Shown here one piece after another: positions 19,218-27,615 of a DNA stretch of 64,000 nt (within the stretch, counting starts at the first letter, position 1; every line of letters begins with the position of its first letter). Made by a program: the position numbers and the translations under genes. The stretch lies in NCBI RefSeq assembly GCF_010500245.1, contig NZ_JAAGOX010000032.1, forward strand, positions 62,001 through 126,000, read 5' to 3'. Origin of the DNA: Ruegeria sp. PrR005. Lineage in GTDB: Bacteria > Pseudomonadota > Alphaproteobacteria > Rhodobacterales > Rhodobacteraceae. Under the pieces are notes generated by a model. That model was not told the DNA's origin and searched no databases. It saw only the letters and a list, made by a program, of their open reading frames with translations.

Positions 19218-19485
19218 CTGCTGCCGGTCCCGGTTGTTCAAAGACCAGACCATTCTTTGGCGAGACCCACACCGTCGTGGCGCCGGTGCTGCGACGGGGG
19301 TCCACCTGAAACCCGATATCGGCCAGCAGATGCGGCCCACTTTCGGCCAGGCGGACAAGCTCGGCCTCCAGCGTTGCGCAGTCCAGATCTGGCTCGTGTC
19401 TAGTAAAGCTGATCCATCCAAAGGGCCAGACGCGCCCGTGCGGCTGGGTTTTGGTGCGTGTCGGTGAAGTATCACACAGTACCAT
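19201..19485 (-). CDS. Hypothetical protein divergent from a LysR regulator
   Basis: The 94-residue frame starts at an ATG preceded by ACAGGAAACGCT; an upstream ATG at 19512 is also open. Third-codon positions are rich in G and C through the middle, and the residues ('HGRVWPFGWISFTRHEPDLDC', 'HLLADIGFQVDPR') look like real protein rather than shadow. I do not recognise a family. It lies head to head with the LysR gene at 19598, the usual place for a LysR target. No membrane segment or signal peptide is visible. Confidence 0.5.
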   Translation of the reverse strand: MVLCDTSPTRTKTQPHGRVWPFGWISFTRHEPDLDCATLEAELVRLAESGPHLLADIGFQVDPRRSTGATTVWVSPKNGLVFEQPGPAAVRRAG

Positions 19486-19597
19486 AGCGTTTCCTGTCAT
19501 AGGCTCTTTCAAGCCTTAGATTGGGCACGCATGTGCTTGCCTTCAACGCAAGCTTTCTCGTAGCATGGACCAGGAAACCTGATCCAAAGGATTTGCG

Positions 19598-20506
19598 ATG
19601 CGATTGCCGCCGCTGAACGCATTGCGCGCCTTCGAAGCCGCCGCGCGCCACAACGGCTATATTGCCGCGGCCGAGGAACTATGCGTGACCCGGGGCGCTG
19701 TCAGCCGCCACATCAAGCTGTTGGAGGAGCATCTGGGCGTCTCGCTGTTTCACCGCAACCACCGGGGCGTTGACCTGACCGCAGCGGGGCGGCAGCTTCT
19801 GCCGGTGTTGACCGAGACCTTTGCCCGGATCGCGCGCGAAGCCGAACAGATCTCTGCCATGACCCGCGATGTCCGGATCATCTGCCCGCCCGCGCTGTCC
19901 ATCCGATGGCTGTTTCCGAGACTTGAGCAGTTCCAGGCCGCGCATCCCGACATCCGTGTTCGCCTGACCACCGAGTTCTACAGCGCCAAGGGATTTGACG
20001 GCACCGAATACGATCTTGGTGTTTCGGTCGAACATGTTCCGGGCCGGTCCGCCGAGATTGCCAGTATGCCGCTTTTTCCGATGGTTCTGGCCCCGGCCTG
20101 TTCGCCAAAGCTTCTCAGCCAACAGCGGCTGACCTCACCGGCAGACCTGGTGCGGATGGTCCTGCTGCACGAAACACCACAACGCCGGGACTGGGCGCAT
20201 TGGCTGAGCCATTTTGGCGTGAAGGGCGTGGATGCCAGCAGCGGCCCGACCTTTCCCAATCTGGATATGGCCGCCAGGGCCGCCGTGATGGGATCGGGTG
20301 TGGTCATGGCGGACCTTGCCCTGTGTCGCGAAGAGCTGAGGGCCGGGACGCTGGTGCTGCCCTTCCCCGAGATGACCTGTGTCACACCGCAAGGGGGCTA
20401 TGTGCTGATTGGTCGGCGCGAGCGGTGGGACAAACCCCATCTGCGGGCGTTCCGCGATTGGGCCGCCAGCACCTGCGCCGATCTCGCTCCAGATCTCACG
20501 ACCTAG
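19598..20506 (+). CDS. LysR-family transcriptional regulator (GcvA-like)
   Basis: The 302-residue protein has an N-terminal winged helix-turn-helix (residues ~5-64: 'LNALRAFEAAARHNGYIAAAEELCVTRGAVSRHIKLLE') and a periplasmic-binding-protein-like effector domain from about residue 90. The opening 'RLPPLNALRAFEAAAR' is typical of the GcvA/AmpR-like subgroup. Its likely target is the divergent gene at 19485. The stop overlaps the sulfotransferase gene on the other strand by 4 bp. The effector is unknown. Confidence 0.9.
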   Translation: MRLPPLNALRAFEAAARHNGYIAAAEELCVTRGAVSRHIKLLEEHLGVSLFHRNHRGVDLTAAGRQLLPVLTETFARIAREAEQISAMTRDVRIICPPALSIRWLFPRLEQFQAAHPDIRVRLTTEFYSAKGFDGTEYDLGVSVEHVPGRSAEIASMPLFPMVLAPACSPKLLSQQRLTSPADLVRMVLLHETPQRRDWAHWLSHFGVKGVDASSGPTFPNLDMAARAAVMGSGVVMADLALCREELRAGTLVLPFPEMTCVTPQGGYVLIGRRERWDKPHLRAFRDWAASTCADLAPDLTT

Positions 20507-21948
20507 CCGACCGTTGTCCGGTCTGACCATTTGCCAAAGCCGAAAACGATATAGTCGCGCTGATACACATCCGCCGCCAGCGCCTCGAGCGCGTCATCAT
20601 AGATATCGGCCAGCGAAACCGGTGTATCGGCTGGTGCCATGGCGGGTTCGGGCGGTTCGGTATGACCAAACCGCCGTGCCAGCGCCGGCAGGGCCTCGGC
20701 CATTTCATCCTCGCGCAGGATCAGGTCGGGGTTGACGAAATCCGAAAAGCTGCCGATGGCCTGCGCCTGGCTGCACCATGACCCGTCAATACGGATCGCG
20801 GTCTGCCCGGCCAGGTTCATCCGCAGGAATTCCAGAAACGCCTCGAACGCGGCGCGGTGATCGGCGCGGCCATAGTCGGCACCGGGCGTATCCTCGGGGA
20901 TGGGCAGGTTGAACTGCCGCCGCAACGTGTTGCGGACCTTGGTGAAACAGCCCGGCCCCTTGTTCAGGATACGATAGCAAAAGGCCGCATGCGCCCGCGC
21001 CAGCGGGTGCCGGACCACGGTGAAACAGCGGTGCCCCTCGTTGCCCTTGAGCCATTGGCGCACCTGTTTCTGGTTCAGCCCGGTGCCCAGTGCCGCGTCG
21101 ACCACCCCATCCAGATCGGCCATCCAGCGCCGCACCTCATCCTCGGGCCCGCCCCGGACCGGCAGGTACATCAGCGGCGTCACCGCGCCGGTGACATAGG
21201 TTGGCACCGCCGGACCTCGGCGCGGTTCAAAATTCGGGGTCCGGGTCAGGTTGAACCGGTCCAGACCGCTCAGCGACTGGATCATCTCGTCGGCATTGAC
21301 CACTTTCGAGGTCAGAGGGCTGGGGTTCTGCCGTTTCAGACTGTCGTCCAGCCCCTCCAGCCGCGCCGGAACGCCCAGCCACTGCGCCAGACCGTTCAGC
21401 ACGCCAAGGTCCTGCAAGTCTTCATAGGCGATGTAGAACGGCGTCTGACCGCCGCGTTGCAGGCTGTTCAACAGGAATACCTGGAAATCCTGCAACTCCT
21501 CGACATGGCGAGCGAATTCCTCGGCATCGAACCGGGCCTGTGCCTCTTTCCGTTTCTTGATATTGGTCAGCTTCCACTGACCGGTCTCCTTGGCGATCTT
21601 CCAGGACACATAGCTGTCCAGCGGATTGCGCGTCAGGATGATCTTGGCGCAGCGCGGATCGCTTAGAACCGTATCCAGGATGCGCGGATCGTGGTCATGG
21701 AAATAACGAAACCCGCCCAGAATGCCGCGCGCATCCCGGATCGCATCCAGCAGGCACTGGGGGTCGGCATCGCGCATCGCCTGACTGATTTCCAGGATCT
21801 CGGTCTTGTTCGGATAACCGATGAAATGCGGATTGAACGCCTCGCCGAAACAGCCCACGCCATCCAGCGCGTTCAGGTTGGTTTCGAGAAAGTTGGAGCC
21901 GGTCCGCATCTCCGCGAACACGACAAAGTAATCAAAGGGGCTGCTCAT
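20503..21948 (-). CDS. NodH-like sulfotransferase with a second sulfotransferase-like region
   Basis: The N-terminal half has the PAPS 5'-phosphosulfate loop 'MRTGSNFLE' (residues 14-22) and the 3'-phosphate motif 'RNPLDSYVSW' (107-116), as in NodH/Stf0 sulfotransferases that sulfate glycans. The C-terminal half (~245-460) has 'RHPLARAHAAF' at 313-323, resembling the 3'-phosphate motif of a second sulfotransferase domain, but no matching 5' loop is evident. At 481 residues it is about twice a single domain. It is the last gene of the minus-strand glycan cluster, 6 bp after the GT14 gene. Confidence 0.8.
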   Translation of the reverse strand: MSSPFDYFVVFAEMRTGSNFLETNLNALDGVGCFGEAFNPHFIGYPNKTEILEISQAMRDADPQCLLDAIRDARGILGGFRYFHDHDPRILDTVLSDPRCAKIILTRNPLDSYVSWKIAKETGQWKLTNIKKRKEAQARFDAEEFARHVEELQDFQVFLLNSLQRGGQTPFYIAYEDLQDLGVLNGLAQWLGVPARLEGLDDSLKRQNPSPLTSKVVNADEMIQSLSGLDRFNLTRTPNFEPRRGPAVPTYVTGAVTPLMYLPVRGGPEDEVRRWMADLDGVVDAALGTGLNQKQVRQWLKGNEGHRCFTVVRHPLARAHAAFCYRILNKGPGCFTKVRNTLRRQFNLPIPEDTPGADYGRADHRAAFEAFLEFLRMNLAGQTAIRIDGSWCSQAQAIGSFSDFVNPDLILREDEMAEALPALARRFGHTEPPEPAMAPADTPVSLADIYDDALEALAADVYQRDYIVFGFGKWSDRTTVG

Positions 21949-21954
21949 TCGGGC

Positions 21955-23655
21955 TTATCGCACCAGATAGGGTTTACGGTTCGTTTTCGGCGTGTTGACC
22001 GGCGGCTGTTCAACCGGGAAATCACCCATCAGATAGGGGTGCATGCCCTGGTTCTTGAGGTTTTGCAGGAACTGTCCGAAGCCGGTTAGGTCGACCATTG
22101 TCGGCACCTCGGTCAGGCGGCGGGGGTTGGCGGGCCCGATCTCGTCCACGATGGTCTGGATCGGTTCCATCGGCGCCTCGATGAATTCGGCCATGGTCCA
22201 GATGCGCACGCGCGCCTTGGTCCAGACCGATCGCAGAATCTCCAGCTGCTTGGTCTCGGTCTGTTGCAGCTTGGCCGCTTCCTTGCGGATATCGGCGAAA
22301 TTGCGGTTCAACTTGAACAGTGGCACCGCCCAGGCGCCGGTGATCACCGAGATCTGCGCATTGGGATCGCGTGCCAGCAGCCAGTTGATTTCCTGGTTGT
22401 CGGCCGGGCCAAACTGGAAGCACTGCCGCTCACCCCGTGTGTTCCAGATCAGCGAGGTCAGAAAGCTGATCGGATTATAATCGCGGATCGCTGCGTTGTC
22501 GCTGAGCGCGCCGTTGATCATCGTCTGGCCGCCCGCGAACTCCACCCGCTCGGGGCCGAACAGATGGCCATGCACCCGCGCGCCGGTGGCCCGCGCCAGC
22601 CAGGGTTCGAAATCCTCGAACAACTCGGTGAATCCCTGGAACATCGAATACGGGTTCGAGGTCAGGCCGTTCTCGTTACCGTGCCGGGGAAATCGGCTCT
22701 GCATATACAGCCCGTCACGCCCCCGGGTCCGCCGTTCGACCGCCTTGGCAAAGATGCGGTCGATCTTGCCCGGGTTCGGCTCGGTTCGCTTCATCGCGCC
22801 CGTCTTGTCGGTCAGGAACGCATCGTACAGCCGGTGCGCGCGGGGCCAGATCTTGCGCGCGACGAAACAGTCGGACCGGCGCAACAGTTGCAAGTGATCG
22901 TCGTAGAAAATATGCGGCTTGCCCTGGAAATCGAACTTGGACAGGGTCAGCGAGCGGCTTTCGACGCTGCTCGAATATTGTCGGGCAAGAGTCTGGAAAT
23001 AGCTCTCGTCGGGAATCCAGACCTTTTGGAAATAGCGGTCATAGGTCGACCGCTCGGGGTCTTGCAGGATCGCCGACAGGGTCTGACGGGTCAGGCACCA
23101 CCACTGGCTGCCCATATGCGGCACGATACCCGCCGGAATCCTGCGTTTGAAACCAAGACGCCGTTGCAGGTTCACGTATTTGTCGAACAGCCAGCGCTGC
23201 TTTTTCCACGAGAACGGAAACCGCAGGGTGAATCGCTCGTGATCCAGCCCGCCCACTGTCCAGGGCACGTCCGCCGTGGTTGCGCTTTCGATGAAATCCG
23301 TGCGCGGACGGCTGGCAAGATAGTCGATCAGCTCTTGCACCGGGCGCAGCGGCAGGCACGAACCCGACGCCAGATAGACATGCCGGATGTCGGGAAACTC
23401 GGCCAGTATCAGCTCGGACGCCGATTGCGACGCGGCCACGATCCCCCATGTACCCCAGTCACAGCGGTGGCGGCTGCAAAACCGGATCAGCGGATCCTGG
23501 ATGCAGGCGTCGTGAAAGGCGCGATAGGTTTTGCGCGGAACCTTCTTGTCGACATGGATGACCACCGGACAGCCCGAGGCGGTCCAGTGACGCGCCACCT
23601 GCTGGGCCCTGTCCAGCGCCGTATGAACCAGCATCACGATACCGACCGTGCTCAT
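21955..23655 (-). CDS. GT14 core-2/I-branching N-acetylglucosaminyltransferase-like, with C-terminal extension
   Basis: Residues 1-~290 match the GT14 fold: 'MLVHTALDRAQQVARHW', 'VVIHVDKKV', 'FCSRHRCDWGTWGIVAA' and 'YLASGSCLPLRPVQEL', the last near the donor site, and 'GSQWWCLTRQTL'. These enzymes add GlcNAc (or xylose) in eukaryotic glycans; bacterial members take part in surface glycans with unknown acceptors. Residues ~300-566 form an extra domain that resembles the DUF5927 extension of roseobacter homologues. The start overlaps the end of the upstream glycosyltransferase by 4 bp, which indicates coupling. Confidence 0.85.
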   Translation of the reverse strand: MSTVGIVMLVHTALDRAQQVARHWTASGCPVVIHVDKKVPRKTYRAFHDACIQDPLIRFCSRHRCDWGTWGIVAASQSASELILAEFPDIRHVYLASGSCLPLRPVQELIDYLASRPRTDFIESATTADVPWTVGGLDHERFTLRFPFSWKKQRWLFDKYVNLQRRLGFKRRIPAGIVPHMGSQWWCLTRQTLSAILQDPERSTYDRYFQKVWIPDESYFQTLARQYSSSVESRSLTLSKFDFQGKPHIFYDDHLQLLRRSDCFVARKIWPRAHRLYDAFLTDKTGAMKRTEPNPGKIDRIFAKAVERRTRGRDGLYMQSRFPRHGNENGLTSNPYSMFQGFTELFEDFEPWLARATGARVHGHLFGPERVEFAGGQTMINGALSDNAAIRDYNPISFLTSLIWNTRGERQCFQFGPADNQEINWLLARDPNAQISVITGAWAVPLFKLNRNFADIRKEAAKLQQTETKQLEILRSVWTKARVRIWTMAEFIEAPMEPIQTIVDEIGPANPRRLTEVPTMVDLTGFGQFLQNLKNQGMHPYLMGDFPVEQPPVNTPKTNRKPYLVR

Positions 23656-24638
23656 GCCCAGTTCCCCTTGGACATGAGGCCCAGAATCTCAAGCTGGCGC
23701 CAGTTGATGTATTTTTCGGACCACTTGCACCACAGGTCGGGCTGCGATTTCACCGTCTCGGCATAGGCCGTATATTCGACCGAGTTTGCGTAATGCTGTT
23801 TGCGCGTCAGCTCCTCGGCCGCCTTCTGGGTAAAGGTGTCCAGGAACTTGGTGTGCAACAACGCGCCGCTGGCCTTTTCGCCGCCCCATTCCTCGTAGAC
23901 CTGGTTCAGGCCGCGCGGCAACAGTGCATGGGTCGAACTGACATAGACATAGCGCTTGTCCCACTTGACCAGCGGTATCTTGTTCAGCGCCGGCGCCTTC
24001 TTGGGCCGGTCGGGAAAGAACACCCGGCTGCGCGGGCCGCCCTGAATCCACAGGTTGCCGTAATCGGGGTTCTTCTTGATCGTGTAATTGCCGCTGTCGA
24101 ACCAGTTGGCGATATCCAGCGGATTCTGGCCCTCGACATAGGGCGTCTCGTCGATCTTGCCCTTGGGATAAAGGTCGATCAGCATGGCGCTGAACGACCG
24201 GATCGAGGAATTGTCCAGCCAGTCGGTCAGGGCCTGGATCGGCCGTGTGTCGCAGAATGGGTAGATAAAGAACTCGTCCGGGTCGACGACCAGCACCCAG
24301 TGCCCGTGGGCATAGGTCCGCTTCAGCCAGTTCATCCAGTCGACGCCAAAGGTCGCCGACTTGTAGCTGTGGGTGGTATGCCAGACCGAGACATCCGACT
24401 GGCCCGACAGATAGGCAAGTGTACCATCCGTGCTGTCGTTGTCGACGATCAGGAAATGATCGATCCCCATATCGCGGTAGTAGCGAAGGAAGTACGGCAG
24501 GCGGATCTTCTCGTTTCGCACGGTGCTGACCAGCAGGACATCGCCCGGACGGATGGCGGCGGTATTGTTCTGGACCGATCGCAATTCGCGCGACTTGCGC
24601 AGGCAACGCAAAAGGCGGCGCTTGCGCCGCACCCGCAT
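23652..24638 (-). CDS. Glycosyltransferase family 2-like protein (paralogue 1)
   Basis: The 328-residue protein begins with a very basic stretch ('MRVRRKRRLLRCLRKSREL') and then a GT-A-like fold with 'STVRNEKIRLPYFLRYYRDMGIDHFLIVDNDSTDGT' and a DxD-like 'VVDPDEFF'. This is the Glyco_tranf_2_4 pattern. I chose the ATG at 24638, which has GGGGA upstream; a TTG at 24674 is open but lacks a ribosome-binding site. It shares ~40% of visible blocks by eye with the gene at 25883, a paralogue. The GT14 gene overlaps its end. Confidence 0.87.
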   Translation of the reverse strand: MRVRRKRRLLRCLRKSRELRSVQNNTAAIRPGDVLLVSTVRNEKIRLPYFLRYYRDMGIDHFLIVDNDSTDGTLAYLSGQSDVSVWHTTHSYKSATFGVDWMNWLKRTYAHGHWVLVVDPDEFFIYPFCDTRPIQALTDWLDNSSIRSFSAMLIDLYPKGKIDETPYVEGQNPLDIANWFDSGNYTIKKNPDYGNLWIQGGPRSRVFFPDRPKKAPALNKIPLVKWDKRYVYVSSTHALLPRGLNQVYEEWGGEKASGALLHTKFLDTFTQKAAEELTRKQHYANSVEYTAYAETVKSQPDLWCKWSEKYINWRQLEILGLMSKGNWA

Positions 24639-24836
24639 TTTATACGATCCCCAAAGGCTCACGCTGTTATCCAACCATCAATCTATGCGCGCCCGCCCGC
24701 ACCAAAACACCAGAAAACCAAGTGGTACAGGCCGTTTATGTCACCGAAACATCTTTCAGGGCAACGGGTTTAGGAACCGTTACGCCGGGCTTGACAATTC
24801 TGCCACGAAATTCCCCGCTCTCTTGTTGTATTCTGG

Positions 24837-25883
24837 CTATTTCTCACAACTAAAGGGGGAAATCAGGCCAAGCTCCTGCAATTGCCGCCACCCGGTCAGC
24901 CGAACCGAGGCCGGGGTCCAGAAATCTGGCGAGGCCATCAGATCGTCGTAATAGTGATCGAAATCCGCCGGGGCATGGAAATGCTGTTGCCGGGATTTTT
25001 CGGTCTCGGATCTGGAAACAATGTCAGGCAGCAGCTTGGTATGCAGCAACACCCCCGAGGGCGCGGCGCCCCCCGGCCCGCCATAGGCGTCGTTCAGATG
25101 CCGGGGCAGGGCGGAATGGCAGGAATTCACATAGGCATAGCGCCGGTTCCAGCGGACCAGCGGGATCTTGTTCAGCGTCGGCGAACGCAGCGGCTCATCC
25201 GCAAAGAACATCCGCTCGCGGGCGCCGCCCTGAACCCACAGGTTGCCCATCGGCTGTTGCCGCCGGGCGCGATAGGGTCCGGCGTCAAACCAGCACAAGA
25301 TCGCCAGCGGATCGTCCCCGGCGGCAAAGCTCTGCGCGCCCACCGGACCCTTGGGATAGAGGTCCAGCATATGCGCGCCAAAGGTGTCGTGCCCTTCGCT
25401 GTCCAGCCAGCCAGCCAGCCTGTGCAAGTCGCAACGATCATGATCGGCATAGATCAGCAACTCGTCGACATCGACCATCAGGCTCCAGTGCCCGTGCGCG
25501 TGCCGCATCTGCAACCATGTCAGCCAGTCCAGCCCGAACCGCGCCGCGCGATAGCTCGCCCTGGTTTGCCACAGCGACACGTCCGGCTGCTCCGCCAGCA
25601 TCTCGACGCTGCCATCGTCGCTGCCGTTGTCGACCATCAGAAAGTGATCGACGCCCAGTGTCCGGTAGTGTTCCAGAAAACCGGGCAGGCGCAACGCCTC
25701 GTTTCTGAGCGTGGTGAAAGCCAGCACATGACCGGGCCGGATCGTGTTGGTCCGGTCCGCCAATAGGGTCAGCGCATGCCGGCTGCGAAATGACCGCCAG
25801 AGCAGCCGACGCCGTTTCCATCGCAGCCGATAGGCATCGGCCCATCCGATCGGCTGCAATGTCGGCGCTGGGCTGATGGTCAT
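24837..25883 (-). CDS. Glycosyltransferase family 2-like protein (paralogue 2)
   Basis: The 348-residue protein has the same blocks as paralogue 1: 'TTLRNEALRLPGFLEHYRTLGVDHFLMVDNGSDDGS', the DxD-like 'MVDVDELL', 'HMLDLYPKGP' and 'LNKIPLVRWNRRYAYVNSCH'. It starts 13 bp downstream of kdsB with GAGGGG ahead of the ATG. A 198-bp AT-richer gap separates it from paralogue 1. Donor and acceptor are unknown; the neighbourhood suggests surface polysaccharide. The duplication followed by divergence suggests two different linkages in one glycan. Confidence 0.87.
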   Translation of the reverse strand: MTISPAPTLQPIGWADAYRLRWKRRRLLWRSFRSRHALTLLADRTNTIRPGHVLAFTTLRNEALRLPGFLEHYRTLGVDHFLMVDNGSDDGSVEMLAEQPDVSLWQTRASYRAARFGLDWLTWLQMRHAHGHWSLMVDVDELLIYADHDRCDLHRLAGWLDSEGHDTFGAHMLDLYPKGPVGAQSFAAGDDPLAILCWFDAGPYRARRQQPMGNLWVQGGARERMFFADEPLRSPTLNKIPLVRWNRRYAYVNSCHSALPRHLNDAYGGPGGAAPSGVLLHTKLLPDIVSRSETEKSRQQHFHAPADFDHYYDDLMASPDFWTPASVRLTGWRQLQELGLISPFSCEK

Positions 25884-25896
25884 CGTGCCCCTCGCG

Positions 25897-26697
25897 CTAT
25901 TCCAGCCCCATCGCGGCCATCATGCCCTCGATCCGGGCCACGTCAGCGGGGTTGTTCAGCTCCCAGAACTGCCGCCCGCGGGCCTCGACCTCGACACACA
26001 GAACCTTGCGCCCGTTTTCCATGAAACGCAGTTGCTCCAGTCCCTCCAGCGTTTCCAGCGGTCCCATCGGCCAGGTCGGGTATTCCGCCAGCGCGCCGGG
26101 CCGATAAGCATAGACGCCCACATGGTGGAACACCGGGGTCGGCGCGTCATCAGCATAGACTTCCGAGGTATAGGGGATCACCTCTTTCGAGAAATAAAGC
26201 GCGCTGCGGTCGGTGGCGAACACCGCCGTGGTGCCGCCGACCCGGCCATGCTTGCGGTCGTTCAGAAAGCTGTTCAGCGCCATCCCGTCACAACGCAGGA
26301 CCGGCGTGGCGATATCGGCCTCGGGCGCGGCGCGCAGCCCCGAAATCAGGTCTTCGACAAACCAGTGGGGCGTCAGCGGCGCATCGCCTTGCAGGTTGAC
26401 CACGATGTCATGCCCGGCTCCCAGCGCCGCATGCGCCTCGGCGCAGCGCTCGGTGCCGTTGACGCAGTTGGACGAGGTCATGACGACCTCGGCCCCGAAC
26501 CCTTCGGCCACCTCGCGGATGCGGTCGTCATCAGTGGCGACCACCACCCGGTCGGCGCCGCTCACCGCCATCGCCGCTCGCCACGAGCGTTCGATCAGCG
26601 TCATCGCCTTGCCGCTGGCGCCGGTCAGGCTGACCAGTGGCTTGCCGGGATAGCGGGTCGAGGCATAGCGGGCGGGAATGGCGATGAGGACGGACAT
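25897..26697 (-). CDS. kdsB: 3-deoxy-manno-octulosonate cytidylyltransferase (CMP-Kdo synthetase)
   Basis: KdsB activates Kdo with CTP for lipopolysaccharide core or Kdo-anchored capsules. The 266-residue protein has the nucleotidyl-transferase start 'IPARYASTRYPGKPLVSLTG', 'VVVATDDDRI', 'NGTERCAEA' and 'NLQGDAPL'. Length is slightly above E. coli KdsB (248). It directly follows cysQ with no gap, and the second glycosyltransferase follows after 13 bp. Placement with glycan genes and an export permease suggests a dedicated capsule copy, but it may be the only one. Confidence 0.94.
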   Translation of the reverse strand: MSVLIAIPARYASTRYPGKPLVSLTGASGKAMTLIERSWRAAMAVSGADRVVVATDDDRIREVAEGFGAEVVMTSSNCVNGTERCAEAHAALGAGHDIVVNLQGDAPLTPHWFVEDLISGLRAAPEADIATPVLRCDGMALNSFLNDRKHGRVGGTTAVFATDRSALYFSKEVIPYTSEVYADDAPTPVFHHVGVYAYRPGALAEYPTWPMGPLETLEGLEQLRFMENGRKVLCVEVEARGRQFWELNNPADVARIEGMMAAMGLE

Positions 26698-27495
26698 TCA
26701 GGCTTCCTTGAGCGTGACGCTGGGCGCATAGGCGATGAAGAACGGGTTGGCATAGCCGTCCTTGCCATAGACCAGCGGCTGGTGATTGTCGAAACGTACC
26801 ACCTTGCCCCCGGCTCCGGCCAGAACCGCGTGACCGGCGGCTGTATCCCATTCCATGGTGCGGCCAACACGCGGGTACAGATCCGCCTCACCCGTGGCCA
26901 CAAGGCAGAATTTCAGCGAGGAACCGGCGCTCTTGCTGTCCTTGACGGCGTATTTGCCGATGTAATCCTCGGTCGCCTGGTCGCGGTGCGATTTCGACGC
27001 CACCACCATCAGCGCGGCATTGTCTGCCTGCGCCACCCGGATCGGAGAGAGGTCACCGGGGGTTTCCTTGTCCAGCGCGCCGGTCTCCTCGACCGATGAA
27101 CCGTCAGCCAGAGTATAGAACATCCGCCCCTTGGCCGGGGCATAGACCACGCCGCGCGTGGGCGTGCCGTTTTCCACCAGCGCGATATTCACCGTAAAAT
27201 CGCCACGCCGGTTGATGAATTCCTTGGTCCCGTCCAGCGGATCGACGATCAGGAAGGTGTCGCCCGTCTGACTGTGCGAGGCGGCCTGTTCCTCGGTCAC
27301 CAGCAGGATATCGGGGAAGGCCGCCCTGAGCCCGGCCGAGATCAGCGCATCCGCCGCCTCGTCCGCCTCGGTCACCGGGCTCGCGTCAGACTTGACCTTC
27401 ACATCGAAATCGTCGGCGTTGTAAATCTCCATGATCTTGTCGCCTGCTTCCAATGCAAGACGCCGAATGACAGGAATAAGGTCGGTGTAGGTCAC
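26698..27495 (-). CDS. cysQ: 3'(2'),5'-bisphosphate nucleotidase CysQ
   Basis: CysQ removes the 3'-phosphate from PAP, the by-product of PAPS-dependent sulfation and sulfate reduction. The inositol-monophosphatase-fold motifs are present: 'VTEADEAADALI', 'VTEEQA', 'VDPLDGTKEFINR' and 'EWDTAAGHAVL', which bind metal. I chose the GTG at 27495, preceded by CCGGAG, giving 265 residues; a longer frame upstream lacks a credible site. It heads the cluster kdsB-GT2 and lies divergently from the permease gene. The nearby sulfotransferases give it a clear job. Confidence 0.92.
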   Translation of the reverse strand: MTYTDLIPVIRRLALEAGDKIMEIYNADDFDVKVKSDASPVTEADEAADALISAGLRAAFPDILLVTEEQAASHSQTGDTFLIVDPLDGTKEFINRRGDFTVNIALVENGTPTRGVVYAPAKGRMFYTLADGSSVEETGALDKETPGDLSPIRVAQADNAALMVVASKSHRDQATEDYIGKYAVKDSKSAGSSLKFCLVATGEADLYPRVGRTMEWDTAAGHAVLAGAGGKVVRFDNHQPLVYGKDGYANPFFIAYAPSVTLKEA

Positions 27496-27615
27496 AAATT
27501 TGCTCCGGTTTGGTGATTTGTTGATCTGCAATGCAGCTGCCCTTATGCTGTGATTGCAAGGGATCGGCAAGAATTCCATGTAATTTTCAAAGGCAGAGCA
27601 ACAGGAACTGGCAGC

